A stretch of DNA of 64,000 bases, from positions 1 to 64,000 of the forward strand of contig JBJEJI010000010.1 in assembly GCA_051877895.1 (NCBI GenBank), written 5' to 3'. Position 1 is the first letter of the stretch, and every line of letters starts with the position of its first letter. Shown one piece after another: positions 51,700-60,395 of the stretch. The position numbers and the translations under genes are program-made. The DNA is from UBA3775 sp051877895. Lineage in GTDB: Bacteria > Bacillota > Clostridia > Lachnospirales > Lachnospiraceae. Below the pieces are notes generated by a model. The model made no database searches. It had not been told where the DNA came from and saw only the letters and a list, made by a program, of their open reading frames with translations.

Positions 51700-53214
51700 T
51701 TACTTATATTTTTTTGCAAGCTCCGTCAGCCTGTCCTTAGTGTTCAATTCAGGATTATCAATAACCCTGTCCAAGAGCAGATTTAACACTCTGCCCATTT
51801 CCGGCCCGGGAGCAATTCCAAGCCCAGACAAATCCCTGCCATTTACAGCAAGACTTTTAAGACTTACACACTGCTGTTTCTCGTGAATTTCACTACACAG
51901 CTTTTTCATCCGTTCAATCTGTTCCAGGCTCCTGTCAAGACAATACGGTGCCTGAGCAAAGGCGTCAGCATACTGTACCGGAATCAGCAGGCGAAGTGCA
52001 TCCACGCCGATTTTTCCTGCCAGCCTTCTGGCATCCGGACTGCCCGGTTCCCATTTATGACGGAAACGGTCATCATGGTGCAGAATCAACACCTTTACCA
52101 TTGCTATGGTCTCATTATCATATTTCAGCCTGTGCAAAATTCCGGCTGCCATTTCAGATGAAAGCTTCTGATGTCCGTAAAAATGTGCTTTCCCGTCTTT
52201 AAAGCTCTTAGTGGATGGCTTACCAACATCATGTAAAAGCATGGTGAGACAGAGAATCTGCTTTTCCTTTTGGGAAAATTCCTCCAATACATATTCTCCC
52301 GGATAAATTTTTTTCAGAATTTCTGAAGAAGACTCAGTAAGAGGCAGGGTCACTTTTCTGTCAATCTTCCCGCCAATCTTCCCGTTGCTCTTTCCGTCGT
52401 CCTTTCCGTAGTCTTTCTCGTCACAATGCATTCCCGCAAGTCGCTGGATTGCTTTGATACTAACGATGGTATGGTCTGCAACGTTATATATATGATGGTC
52501 ATTTTCCTGACCGGTTTTCGTCATTACATTCCACTCCGGAAAAACCACATCGGTAATTCCGGCTTCAACAGCCAGCTGTATTTTCTCAGGGTAAGGTCCC
52601 ATTATCATTTTCTGAAGCTCAACCCTGATTCTTTCCGCACTGATATCCGCAAGATTTTTTGTGAATACGCGCATTGCAGCAAATGTTTCCTCTTCCACAT
52701 CAAATCCAAGCTCAGCTGCGAAACGTACAGCTCTCATGATTCTCAGAGCATCTTCCTTAAAACGCTCCATTGGGTTACCCACTGCTCTGATAATCCCATT
52801 ACTTAAATCATCTGTGCCGCCAAAAAGATCCACAAGGCCTGCCCTGTCATTGTATGCCATGGCATTAATTGTAAAATCTCTTCTTAGCAGATCATCACCA
52901 AGATTTCTTGTAAAAGTAACCTCACTTGGATGTCTGTGGTCTTCATATTTTCCATCAACACGGTATGTAGTAACCTCAAAGCCCTCTTTGTCAATAAGAA
53001 CAGTTACCGTGCCATGTTCAATGCCCGTGTCCACGGTTCTTCTAAACAGCTTCTTTACCTCTTCCGGCGAAGCATTAGTGGTAATGTCCCAGTCCTTGGG
53101 AACTCTGCCCAGAATACTGTCCCTGACACATCCGCCGACGGCATATCCCTCAAAGCCCGCCGTCTCCAACACGTCGATTATAAAACTTACTTTTTCAGGC
53201 ATATTAATTTTCAC
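51700..53214 (-). CDS. cca: CCA-adding tRNA nucleotidyltransferase with HD domain and tetrapeptide-repeat insert
   Basis: 504 residues from a GTG at 53214, chosen because AAGGAGG lies 6 bases upstream. The class II nucleotidyltransferase head has GYAVGGCVRDSILGR (about 17-31), KDWDITTNA with the catalytic Asp pair, DLLRRDFTINAMAY and the RIMRAVRFA motif. It adds or repairs the 3' CCA of tRNAs. A C-terminal HD domain (LLHDVGKPSTKS, about 349-360; YGHQKLSSEMA) follows. Within the HD domain an insert of five xxGK-like tetrapeptides (DYGK, DDGK, SNGK, IGGK, IDRK) is encoded by a 12-bp tandem repeat at about 52357-52420. Confidence 0.93.
   Translation of the reverse strand: MKINMPEKVSFIIDVLETAGFEGYAVGGCVRDSILGRVPKDWDITTNASPEEVKKLFRRTVDTGIEHGTVTVLIDKEGFEVTTYRVDGKYEDHRHPSEVTFTRNLGDDLLRRDFTINAMAYNDRAGLVDLFGGTDDLSNGIIRAVGNPMERFKEDALRIMRAVRFAAELGFDVEEETFAAMRVFTKNLADISAERIRVELQKMIMGPYPEKIQLAVEAGITDVVFPEWNVMTKTGQENDHHIYNVADHTIVSIKAIQRLAGMHCDEKDYGKDDGKSNGKIGGKIDRKVTLPLTESSSEILKKIYPGEYVLEEFSQKEKQILCLTMLLHDVGKPSTKSFKDGKAHFYGHQKLSSEMAAGILHRLKYDNETIAMVKVLILHHDDRFRHKWEPGSPDARRLAGKIGVDALRLLIPVQYADAFAQAPYCLDRSLEQIERMKKLCSEIHEKQQCVSLKSLAVNGRDLSGLGIAPGPEMGRVLNLLLDRVIDNPELNTKDRLTELAKKYK
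52357..52420 (-). repeat. 12-bp minisatellite within cca
   Basis: About five imperfect 12-base units (tcttcccgNNNN-type on the + strand), each encoding a Lys-containing tetrapeptide. In-frame period of four codons, so length changes keep the frame. Confidence 0.8.
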
Positions 53215-53394
53215 GGCGGACCTCCTTAAAATCACTAATAAAAACAATACTATTTCTTTGGTTTCTTGTCAAGAGAAGAAACTTTTCCCCGCTCCCGGTT
53301 ACTGTCAAAGAATCGTTGGCCACTTTTTTCATACGATTTACCATAGCATGCCATTGGCAAAAATCATTGTAGGCAGGAAAATAGAAAAACAAAT

Positions 53395-53424
53395 GGAAGA
53401 GGCACGAAACCTCTTCCGTTTTTT
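53395..53424 (+). terminator. Orphan terminator hairpin
   Basis: GGAAGAGG (53395-53402) and CCTCTTCC (53410-53417) with loop cacgaaa, then GTTTTTT on the + strand. No + strand gene ends here. On the minus strand it follows the ABC exporter gene by about 70 bases but the T-run there is broken (ATTTGTTTTT). Confidence 0.7.
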
Positions 53425-53493
53425 AAAAAAACTTATTGTAAAATTTGTACAGGGAGAATAATAAAGAGAGATTTCCTGCGGCATCTTTTGATT

Positions 53494-55866
53494 CTATGAT
53501 TTACCTCTTATCAGCTGGACAGGCTTTTTATCGCTCATTACCCAAATCGGCATGATAACCGTGAATATGGTCAGTGCAATCAAAAGCAACACTATAAGAC
53601 CTTCTGACCATAAATTATAATGTATAATATTGCTGAGATATCCATAGTGTTCCCTGAAATTACTGTTATATCTTCCAAAAAACACAAGGTTGATACCGGA
53701 TGAGACAAACCATGTGATTCCAGCCAGAATGCCCGCCTCCGTCAGCCATATTTTCATCAGATCCACATTGGAAATGCCCATGGCCTTCAGAATGCCGATT
53801 TTAATATGATTATCCTTGACATTAAAGGAGAAAAATATAATCAGCAACAAAATCAGCAGAATCCCGACCACGCAAAGCAGAATTTCATAAATCCATTTAG
53901 TTTGACAAAAGGTTTCATTCTGAAAATACAGAAGCTCCATGTCTTCCATGTCAAGCGTTATACTTTCATTAAGCAGATAATTGTAAATGTCCTTATCATT
54001 TCTTGTCTTGTCATTTAAAACAACCTCGTAGGAATCCGCGTAATAATCCCGGGCAAAATCCTGCTTTATCTTGTTGAAAATGTCGTCGGAAACAATAATG
54101 TCCGCCACATCTACGCTGACAATACCTACAACCTTAATGTCAGGCAAGTAATCATACAGGCTTAAATAACCACTAAAGGTATCCTTCTGCTTAGGATTGT
54201 GAATATCCATAAAACCGATATAATCCTCATATATTTCATCTACGGATTCTAAATACAGATTTGCGGTGGCATACCATTCGGAAACCAGTACTTCCGAATT
54301 GTTCTCCGGCATTCTTCCGCTGATTAATTCATAGGAGTCTTCCTCAAGATCGCTCATGGAATACATGGGAATAATGCGTTCCATTTCCTCCTCTATACTG
54401 AAATTATCACCAAGGTTGGAAAAAGGCAGATACATATACCTGCATTCCGACAAATACTGCGGAAACTCATCGGACACCAAAAGTCTTGTACCGTCCGAAT
54501 ACAACGGATCATATGACTCCTCAAAGAAGAGCGACTGATTTTCGCGTTCGCCGATTCCAAGGGATACAATGCCTGTAATCTTCATTTCCAGCCCGTTTAC
54601 CATAATGCTCATGCCGATGCAGTCTTCAGGCATGTTAAAGTAAAAGGCAAGATAATCGGTAATCACTATCTCGTTTTTTTGCTTTGGCAGCTCGCCGGTG
54701 AATTCATAATCCTGATCAGGCACTCCGCCCACCACAGCTTTGCAGTTAAGCGGGTCTTCGCTTTTTTCCGTACCGACAGAAAGATTCTCAATAACGGCGT
54801 GACAATTTTCCTCTCCGAACTGCTGACACAGTTTTTCCTGAAGCTGCTTTCTGTTCTTAATATCCACTTCATCTTCAAATTCAAACGGTGCCTGATATAT
54901 CAGAGTTTCATGACAGTACAAAAACTGAGAATTATTCTTTACAAGATAGTCCGAAGCGGCCTTACCCACATCATTGCAAAGGAAAGTAGTGCACACCTTT
55001 CCCCCGCACACGATGATAACCAGCACCAATAGAGAAAAGAACAGCTTCAGCTTTTTAACCTGCAGATTATTTTCCGCAAGGTGCAGTATGCTCGCTAAAG
55101 GCATTCTCTTAGTATGCACGTCTTCTCTTTTCAAAAATAATTCACCGCGTTTGACTTCTTCGGAGACATTCTTTTTGTCCTCCGCAATCTCCCCGTCCTT
55201 CATGAAAATTATCCGATCTGCATACTGTTCCGCAGCTTCGACGTCGTGCGTCACCACAACCACAAGGCATTTTTCCGAATATTTTTTCAGTAGTTCCATA
55301 ATCACTCTGCCGTTTTCGCTGTCCAGATTTCCCGTCGGCTCGTCAGCAAGAAGCAATTTAGGTTCCTTTACAATTACCCTGGCAATTGCAACCCTCTGCT
55401 GCTGACCGCCTGACAGCTCCTTTATGTACCGGTCGCGCACATCCTCCAGCTCGACAAACTGAAGCACCTCCAAAATGCGTCGATTAATCTCTTCCTTGTC
55501 TTTTTCCTTCCAATCCTGAATGTCAAGCGCAACCCGGATATTATCCTCCACCGTCCATTCGGGAATCAGGTTATACTCCTGAAAAACAACTCCCAAATGC
55601 ATATTTCGAAACTTATCCAACTGTTTCCCTTTTAAATCCGTCAGGCAGATTTCAGAGCCGTTTTCATCAGACAGGTATACCTTTCCTTCCGTCGGCGTAT
55701 CCAGAGTGCCAAGACAGTTTAAAAGCGTCGTCTTTCCGCATCCACTCTTTCCCACTATGCAAACCAAACCGGTATCATCCAGAGTCAAATCAATTCCATT
55801 CAACGCTTTAACAAACCTTTTTTTTGAAGACTGGTATATTTTAATTAAGCCTTCTAACCGTATCAT
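53494..55866 (-). CDS. Fused ABC exporter (ATPase plus FtsX-type permease)
   Basis: 790 residues. An N-terminal ATPase (about 1-235) has Walker A VGKSGCGKTTLLN (about 38-50), signature ELSGGQQQRVAIARV (about 144-158) and Walker B LLLADEPTGNLDSE. A first membrane helix lies at about 272-293, followed by a ~360-residue extracellular domain. Three C-terminal helices (about 660-690, 705-735 and 755-780) complete a MacB/FtsX-like permease. This class (type VII) couples ATP hydrolysis to work on periplasmic or surface substrates. AGGAG precedes the ATG. It is the third gene of the c-di-GMP riboswitch operon, with two secreted or anchored partners upstream. Confidence 0.9.
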   Translation of the reverse strand: MIRLEGLIKIYQSSKKRFVKALNGIDLTLDDTGLVCIVGKSGCGKTTLLNCLGTLDTPTEGKVYLSDENGSEICLTDLKGKQLDKFRNMHLGVVFQEYNLIPEWTVEDNIRVALDIQDWKEKDKEEINRRILEVLQFVELEDVRDRYIKELSGGQQQRVAIARVIVKEPKLLLADEPTGNLDSENGRVIMELLKKYSEKCLVVVVTHDVEAAEQYADRIIFMKDGEIAEDKKNVSEEVKRGELFLKREDVHTKRMPLASILHLAENNLQVKKLKLFFSLLVLVIIVCGGKVCTTFLCNDVGKAASDYLVKNNSQFLYCHETLIYQAPFEFEDEVDIKNRKQLQEKLCQQFGEENCHAVIENLSVGTEKSEDPLNCKAVVGGVPDQDYEFTGELPKQKNEIVITDYLAFYFNMPEDCIGMSIMVNGLEMKITGIVSLGIGERENQSLFFEESYDPLYSDGTRLLVSDEFPQYLSECRYMYLPFSNLGDNFSIEEEMERIIPMYSMSDLEEDSYELISGRMPENNSEVLVSEWYATANLYLESVDEIYEDYIGFMDIHNPKQKDTFSGYLSLYDYLPDIKVVGIVSVDVADIIVSDDIFNKIKQDFARDYYADSYEVVLNDKTRNDKDIYNYLLNESITLDMEDMELLYFQNETFCQTKWIYEILLCVVGILLILLLIIFFSFNVKDNHIKIGILKAMGISNVDLMKIWLTEAGILAGITWFVSSGINLVFFGRYNSNFREHYGYLSNIIHYNLWSEGLIVLLLIALTIFTVIMPIWVMSDKKPVQLIRGKS

Positions 55867-55886
55867 GCTTTTCTCCTTAATGATTT

Positions 55887-56483
55887 CTATTCATTCACGA
55901 AGTATATATCAAAATCGTCAAAAATTAGTTCGCATATATTCATTCCGACTTCTGATTCCGTATAGCTGCCGTGGTGTGCATACAAAGCATCATCAACCCG
56001 GAAGAAACCGATGGACAACTCATCAGCATTTATATGCTCAGAACCGTAACCTTCCAGTTCAGAAAGATAATCCAACCTGTTTTTTCCTAGATATGTAAAG
56101 TTATATCTGGAATCGCTGTTTATAAAATTAGTTATGAGCTTGTAATCCTCATCAGTAAGGCCCACGTTTCCGTCTAAATCGTTAACAACTACATAGACCT
56201 TCTGATAGCCGTCGCGAATCTTTAAAATTTCATCCGTAACCTCCGTTTCAAAGCGTACAGGAACCTCAAAATCACAGCCGGGCCATTCTCCGTACCAGAT
56301 AATGTCAGTAGGTATTTTTTCACGGACAAGATATGCTTCATATTCACCCGATGCCCAACCTTCTTCCCTATATTTCCCGTTAGGGTCCTCAGGAATTTCA
56401 CTTTCTTTATAAATCTTAACTCCCACCAAGACCAACACTCCTACTACAATTACACATAGAAGAATACATATAATTTTTTTCAT
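55887..56483 (-). CDS. Membrane-anchored extracytoplasmic protein, unknown
   Basis: 198 residues from the ATG at 56483 (GGGGAG 4 bases upstream). An N-terminal helix (about 3-22) without lipobox leads to a soluble outside domain rich in Asp/Glu/Tyr (WASGEYEAYLVREKIP, YQKVYVVVNDLDGNVGL, YGSEHINADELSIGFF). No family recognised. It sits between the secreted protein and the ABC exporter, 20 bases before the exporter gene, so it may be an accessory or substrate-binding partner. Confidence 0.6.
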   Translation of the reverse strand: MKKIICILLCVIVVGVLVLVGVKIYKESEIPEDPNGKYREEGWASGEYEAYLVREKIPTDIIWYGEWPGCDFEVPVRFETEVTDEILKIRDGYQKVYVVVNDLDGNVGLTDEDYKLITNFINSDSRYNFTYLGKNRLDYLSELEGYGSEHINADELSIGFFRVDDALYAHHGSYTESEVGMNICELIFDDFDIYFVNE

Positions 56484-56494
56484 AACGCTCCCCA

Positions 56495-57421
56495 TTAGAA
56501 ATTTATTACCGCTGATCTCGATCCGGAAAAGCCCTTTATTTCAGTTGGCCAAGTCTTGCTGTCACAAACCGTAAATGTTCCGCTTACATACATATTTCTT
56601 GATATATTTAATGAGCTTTTCACAGCTCTGTATTCCAATCCATTGTATACCGAAGTATTGCCAAAGATTTTTTTTCTTCTGTCAGATGAGCAATACCCAA
56701 TGCCATTATATTTTTTATAGTCATATCTTGTCTTGTAAAGTCCCGTACTTTGGTTGCTGTAATCATGACCATTGACAAATTCATCGGTAATGTTCAATTT
56801 TAATCCTGAGGTAAAATTTACGCCTTCCGTGCTGATAGTCAACCCAAAACTATGCGTTTCCCAGCCGCTAGTATCTTCAACATAATTGGGACTCCAGTTT
56901 GACAAATAACCATAGCTAGTATTTGGAGATGTGATTTGTATGTAATTATATAAATCCTCTGAACCCACATAATAAGTGGATGTGGAACCTGCACCCCATA
57001 CTTTTGCGTCACTCATACTGAAATCGGATGCAATATACTGTTGTAAAGAAATAGAAGATCGTGGTTTCATAGTTATGCCAATTGAGACGGCATCACCCCA
57101 AGTTTTTCCGTAATCGGTGTTGCCAAACACAGTGCCACTATTGGATTTAGCTGACTGACTGGTAATAACAGAAAAACATATGCTTCCAATTTTTGTGCCC
57201 TTTGGAATACAATCTGCCACATAAGATGACGAGCTAATTTTACACTTGTCAAAGTAATAATTTGATGTGGCCTTTACAGTGATTTCCTGATTCTCGTACC
57301 TCTGTAATTCCTTATACTCTACACTTGCTGCACTTGCTTTGATTTCTCCCAATGGCAGGACACACAGCAATGTAATTACTGTTATAATAACGGCAACCGA
57401 ACGTTTTAAAATATTTTTCAC
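56495..57421 (-). CDS. Secreted beta-rich protein of unknown function
   Basis: 308 residues from a GTG at 57421 with AAGGAGG 8 bases upstream (preferred over an ATG at 57496 lacking a clear ribosome site). The signal peptide MKNILKRSVAVIITVITL ends near ASA-ASVEY (about residue 33). The mature part is Ser/Thr/Tyr/Asn-rich with alternating hydrophobic residues, typical of a beta-sandwich surface protein (YYFDKCKISSSSYVADC, NVSYGYLSNW-like stretches), and four Cys. No known domain. It is the first gene after the c-di-GMP riboswitch. Confidence 0.65.
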   Translation of the reverse strand: MKNILKRSVAVIITVITLLCVLPLGEIKASAASVEYKELQRYENQEITVKATSNYYFDKCKISSSSYVADCIPKGTKIGSICFSVITSQSAKSNSGTVFGNTDYGKTWGDAVSIGITMKPRSSISLQQYIASDFSMSDAKVWGAGSTSTYYVGSEDLYNYIQITSPNTSYGYLSNWSPNYVEDTSGWETHSFGLTISTEGVNFTSGLKLNITDEFVNGHDYSNQSTGLYKTRYDYKKYNGIGYCSSDRRKKIFGNTSVYNGLEYRAVKSSLNISRNMYVSGTFTVCDSKTWPTEIKGFSGSRSAVINF

Positions 57422-57558
57422 TCCTAATTCCTCCTTATAAGTAACTATTTTCACCCATGAGAAAAAGTGATATATTTTACTTAGGTACTTTTTCATAGGT
57501 GCCTATCCTTTTGGGGCCTCTGGCGGTTTTTGCGTACTTTGCTGGAGTCCTAAACAGC

Positions 57559-57685
57559 AAAAAGGCTGCAATGATTCCTCACTGCAGCCGAACTATCATA
57601 GCATTAAAAAACTTTGTTATTATACCGTAGACCCCAAGCTTTGCGTCCTTATATTTCTATAAGTTTGCCAATTCAATATTATTTT
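57559..57685 (-). ncRNA. Cyclic-di-GMP-I (GEMM) riboswitch with terminator
   Basis: Minus-strand landmarks of the family occur in order: GGCAAAC (57669-57663), a CTTATA-GAAA-TATAAG stem with GAAA tetraloop, GGACGCAAAGC, GGTCTACGG, and ATGCTATGATAG leading to CGGCTGCA near the 3' end (57604-57583). The last helix strand CGGCTGCA overlaps the 5' arm of a perfect terminator stem GGCTGCA/TGCAGCC (57583-57589 with 57564-57570) followed by five T (57559-57563). So ligand binding and termination should compete. Ligand is assigned by family resemblance. Confidence 0.85.
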
Positions 57686-57689
57686 TCAA

Positions 57690-57717
57690 ATCATAACACA
57701 TTTTTTGCTTATTTCAA
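57690..57717 (-). promoter_or_regulatory. Promoter of the c-di-GMP riboswitch operon
   Basis: Minus-strand TTGAAA (57712-57717), 16-bp spacer, TATGAT (57690-57695), a few bases before the aptamer. Confidence 0.65.
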
Positions 57718-57804
57718 CCATATATTTCAAAAATCATTTTAGATTTTTTATATGCATGCCCTAACAAACAAGGAACTCATTGCTGCGACCGCACTTTGGG
57801 GAAC

Positions 57805-57864
57805 AAAAAAGAAACGAGCAAGCCGCACAAGTAATAGCTGTACGGTCAGAAGCTCATTTCTTTT
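57805..57864 (-). terminator. glgP terminator
   Basis: Long stem AAAAGAAAtGAGC/GCTCGTTTCTTTT with one mismatch and an inner CCG/CGG pair, followed on the minus strand by T-rich sequence. It lies 38 bases after the glgP stop and separates glgP from the riboswitch operon. Confidence 0.82.
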
Positions 57865-57902
57865 AAGCCTTATTTTAAATGTATTCCGGATACCAACCCC
57901 TG

Positions 57903-60359
57903 TTATTCGTTGTCAAGACTTACCTTAATCTTTGCAAGATGCCAGATATCTCTTACATACTCTTCAATGGTTCTGTCGGAAGTGAACTTACCAACATGAG
58001 CTACCTGAGCCATAGCCTTCTTTGCCCAGCCTTCTTCATCTCTGTAAGCTTCTTCTACACGCTTCTGTGCTTCTGCATAGGAACGGAAATCCTTAAGAAT
58101 AAAGTACTGGTCAGCACGGTCATAAGTTCCATCAAGAAGAGAAGTGTAGATTTCTCTAAAGAGTTCTGTATCATCAGGAGAATAGAAACCGTTAATCATC
58201 TGAGTCATTACCTGACGGATATCGCTGTCAGTATTGTAGATTTCTCTTGGATGATATCCACCATTATTCTCATAGTTGATAACTTCATCAGAAGAAAGAC
58301 CGAAAATAAACGCATTCTCTGCTCCTACTTCTTCTACAATTTCAACGTTAGCGCCATCCATTGTACCAAGTGTTACAGCACCATTAAGCATAAACTTCAT
58401 GTTACCTGTACCGGAAGCTTCTTTGGATGCAGTAGAAATCTGCTCGGAAACATCTGCAGCGGCGAAAATCCACTCTGCATTGGATACGCGGTAATTCTCA
58501 ATGAAAACAACTTTTATCTTTCCATCGATGGACTTATCGTTATTAACTACATCTGCAACACTGTTAATCAGCTTAATAATAAGCTTTGCACGACGATAAC
58601 CTGCACTTGCCTTTGCACCGAAAATGAATGTTCTTGGATAGAAATCCATATCAGGATTAGCCTTAAGCTGGTTGTAAAGGTACATAACATGCATAATATT
58701 TAACAGCTGACGCTTATACTCATGAAGTCTCTTAACCTGAACATCGAAAATGGAACGAGGATTAACTTCAATTCCGTTATGCTCTTTAATGTACTCAGCA
58801 AGACGAAGCTTGTTCTGATATTTGATGTTCATGAATTCCTTCTGGCACTTCTTGTCATCAATATATACAGCAAGTTCTTTCATATGGTCGAGATTTGTAA
58901 TCCATTCGTCACCAATCTTGGATGTAACCCAATTAGCAAGAAGCGGATTGCCGTGAAGAAGGAAACGTCTCTGGGTAATACCGTTTGTTTTGTTATTGAA
59001 TTTTTCCGGCCAGAGCTGATAAAAATCCTTTAACTGCTCGTTCTTAAGAATCTCTGTGTGAAGCTGTGCAACACCATTTACAGAGAAGCCTGCTACGATA
59101 GCAAGATTTGCCATCTTAACCTGTCCATCCATAATGATTGCCATTTTTTCAATCTTGGAATAATCATTTGGATATTTATTCTGAAGGAGAATAATAAAAC
59201 GACGGTTAATCTCTTCAACAATCTGATAAATACGTGGAAGGAGTCTGGAGAACAGCTCAAGCGGCCATTTTTCCAAAGCTTCTGCCATGATAGTATGGTT
59301 AGTGTAAGCACAACACTTGCTGGTTACATCCCATGCCTCATCCCATGTCAGATAGTAATCATCCATTAAGATTCTCATAAGTTCAGGTACTGTAACAGTC
59401 GGATGTGTATCATTTAACTGGAATACTACCTTCTCATGAAGCTTACGGATATCATCATGCTTTTCCATATATTTTGCAACTGCACGCTGAACGCTTGCAG
59501 AAACGAAGAAATACTGCTGCTTTAATCTCAGCTCTTTACCGGCATAGTGGTTATCATTAGGATAAAGAACCTCAGTAATGGTCTGTGCAAGGTTCTGCTG
59601 CTCTACAGCCTTGTGATATTCACCCTTATCAAACTCAGCAAGGTTGAAGTCCACAATTGCCTCTGCATCCCAGATTCTGAGAGTATTAACAACATTGTTG
59701 CCATAGCCTACTACAGGATAGTCATAAGGAATGGCACGTACAGACTGATAATTTTCCTGAATGAAATGCTCTCTTCCCTTTTCATCCTTTGCATAACGTA
59801 CATAGCCGCCAAATTTTACTTCACAGGCATATTCAGAACGCTTGATTTCAAACGGATTTCCATCTCTCAACCAGTCATCCGGCTTCTCAATCTGGAAACC
59901 ATTTTCAATTGCCTGCTTAAACATACCGTATTTATAACGAACACCGCATCCATATGCAGGATATCCCAGAGTTGCAAGGGAATCAAGGAAGCATGCTGCA
60001 AGTCTTCCGAGACCACCGTTACCAAGTGCCGGATCAGGTTCCTGCTCCTCAATATTCTCAAGATCTATGCCCATTTCATCAAGGGCACTCTTGATATCCT
60101 TGTTTGCTTTCAGGTTAATAATGTTATTACCTAAAGCTCTACCCATTAAGAATTCCATAGAGAGATAGTAAACAGTTTTTGCATCCTGTTCTTCTATTTC
60201 CTTCTGTGTAGCGAACCAGCTGTCAACGATATAATCCTTAACCGCATATGCTACAGCCTGATAAATCTGCTGCTGTGAAGCATCCTCTACGGTTCTGCGA
60301 TAGAACGTTTTCAGGTAGTCCTGGACATTCTTCTTGAATTCCTTCTTGTTAATCTGCAT
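57903..60359 (-). CDS. glgP: Glycogen phosphorylase
   Basis: 818 residues from the ATG at 60359 (GGAGG 8 bases upstream; the ATG at 60374 contains that site). Family 35 glucan phosphorylase: EFLMGRALGNNI, EEQEPDPALGNGGLGRLAACFLDSLAT, VFQLNDTHPT, TNHTIMAEALEKWP, and the PLP-Lys segment EASGTGNMKFMLNGAVTLGT near residue 663. Releases glucose-1-phosphate from glycogen. It follows ileS by 36 bases on the same strand. Confidence 0.97.
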   Translation of the reverse strand: MQINKKEFKKNVQDYLKTFYRRTVEDASQQQIYQAVAYAVKDYIVDSWFATQKEIEEQDAKTVYYLSMEFLMGRALGNNIINLKANKDIKSALDEMGIDLENIEEQEPDPALGNGGLGRLAACFLDSLATLGYPAYGCGVRYKYGMFKQAIENGFQIEKPDDWLRDGNPFEIKRSEYACEVKFGGYVRYAKDEKGREHFIQENYQSVRAIPYDYPVVGYGNNVVNTLRIWDAEAIVDFNLAEFDKGEYHKAVEQQNLAQTITEVLYPNDNHYAGKELRLKQQYFFVSASVQRAVAKYMEKHDDIRKLHEKVVFQLNDTHPTVTVPELMRILMDDYYLTWDEAWDVTSKCCAYTNHTIMAEALEKWPLELFSRLLPRIYQIVEEINRRFIILLQNKYPNDYSKIEKMAIIMDGQVKMANLAIVAGFSVNGVAQLHTEILKNEQLKDFYQLWPEKFNNKTNGITQRRFLLHGNPLLANWVTSKIGDEWITNLDHMKELAVYIDDKKCQKEFMNIKYQNKLRLAEYIKEHNGIEVNPRSIFDVQVKRLHEYKRQLLNIMHVMYLYNQLKANPDMDFYPRTFIFGAKASAGYRRAKLIIKLINSVADVVNNDKSIDGKIKVVFIENYRVSNAEWIFAAADVSEQISTASKEASGTGNMKFMLNGAVTLGTMDGANVEIVEEVGAENAFIFGLSSDEVINYENNGGYHPREIYNTDSDIRQVMTQMINGFYSPDDTELFREIYTSLLDGTYDRADQYFILKDFRSYAEAQKRVEEAYRDEEGWAKKAMAQVAHVGKFTSDRTIEEYVRDIWHLAKIKVSLDNE

Positions 60360-60395
60360 CTCTTTTTCCTCCATTTCAAAGCGGTTTTCTGTCAA

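Noticed and set aside
59547..60134. 195-codon + strand frame opposite glgP
   Set aside because: Antisense shadow of a strongly conserved enzyme, no ribosome site, unusual Cys/Ile-rich composition.
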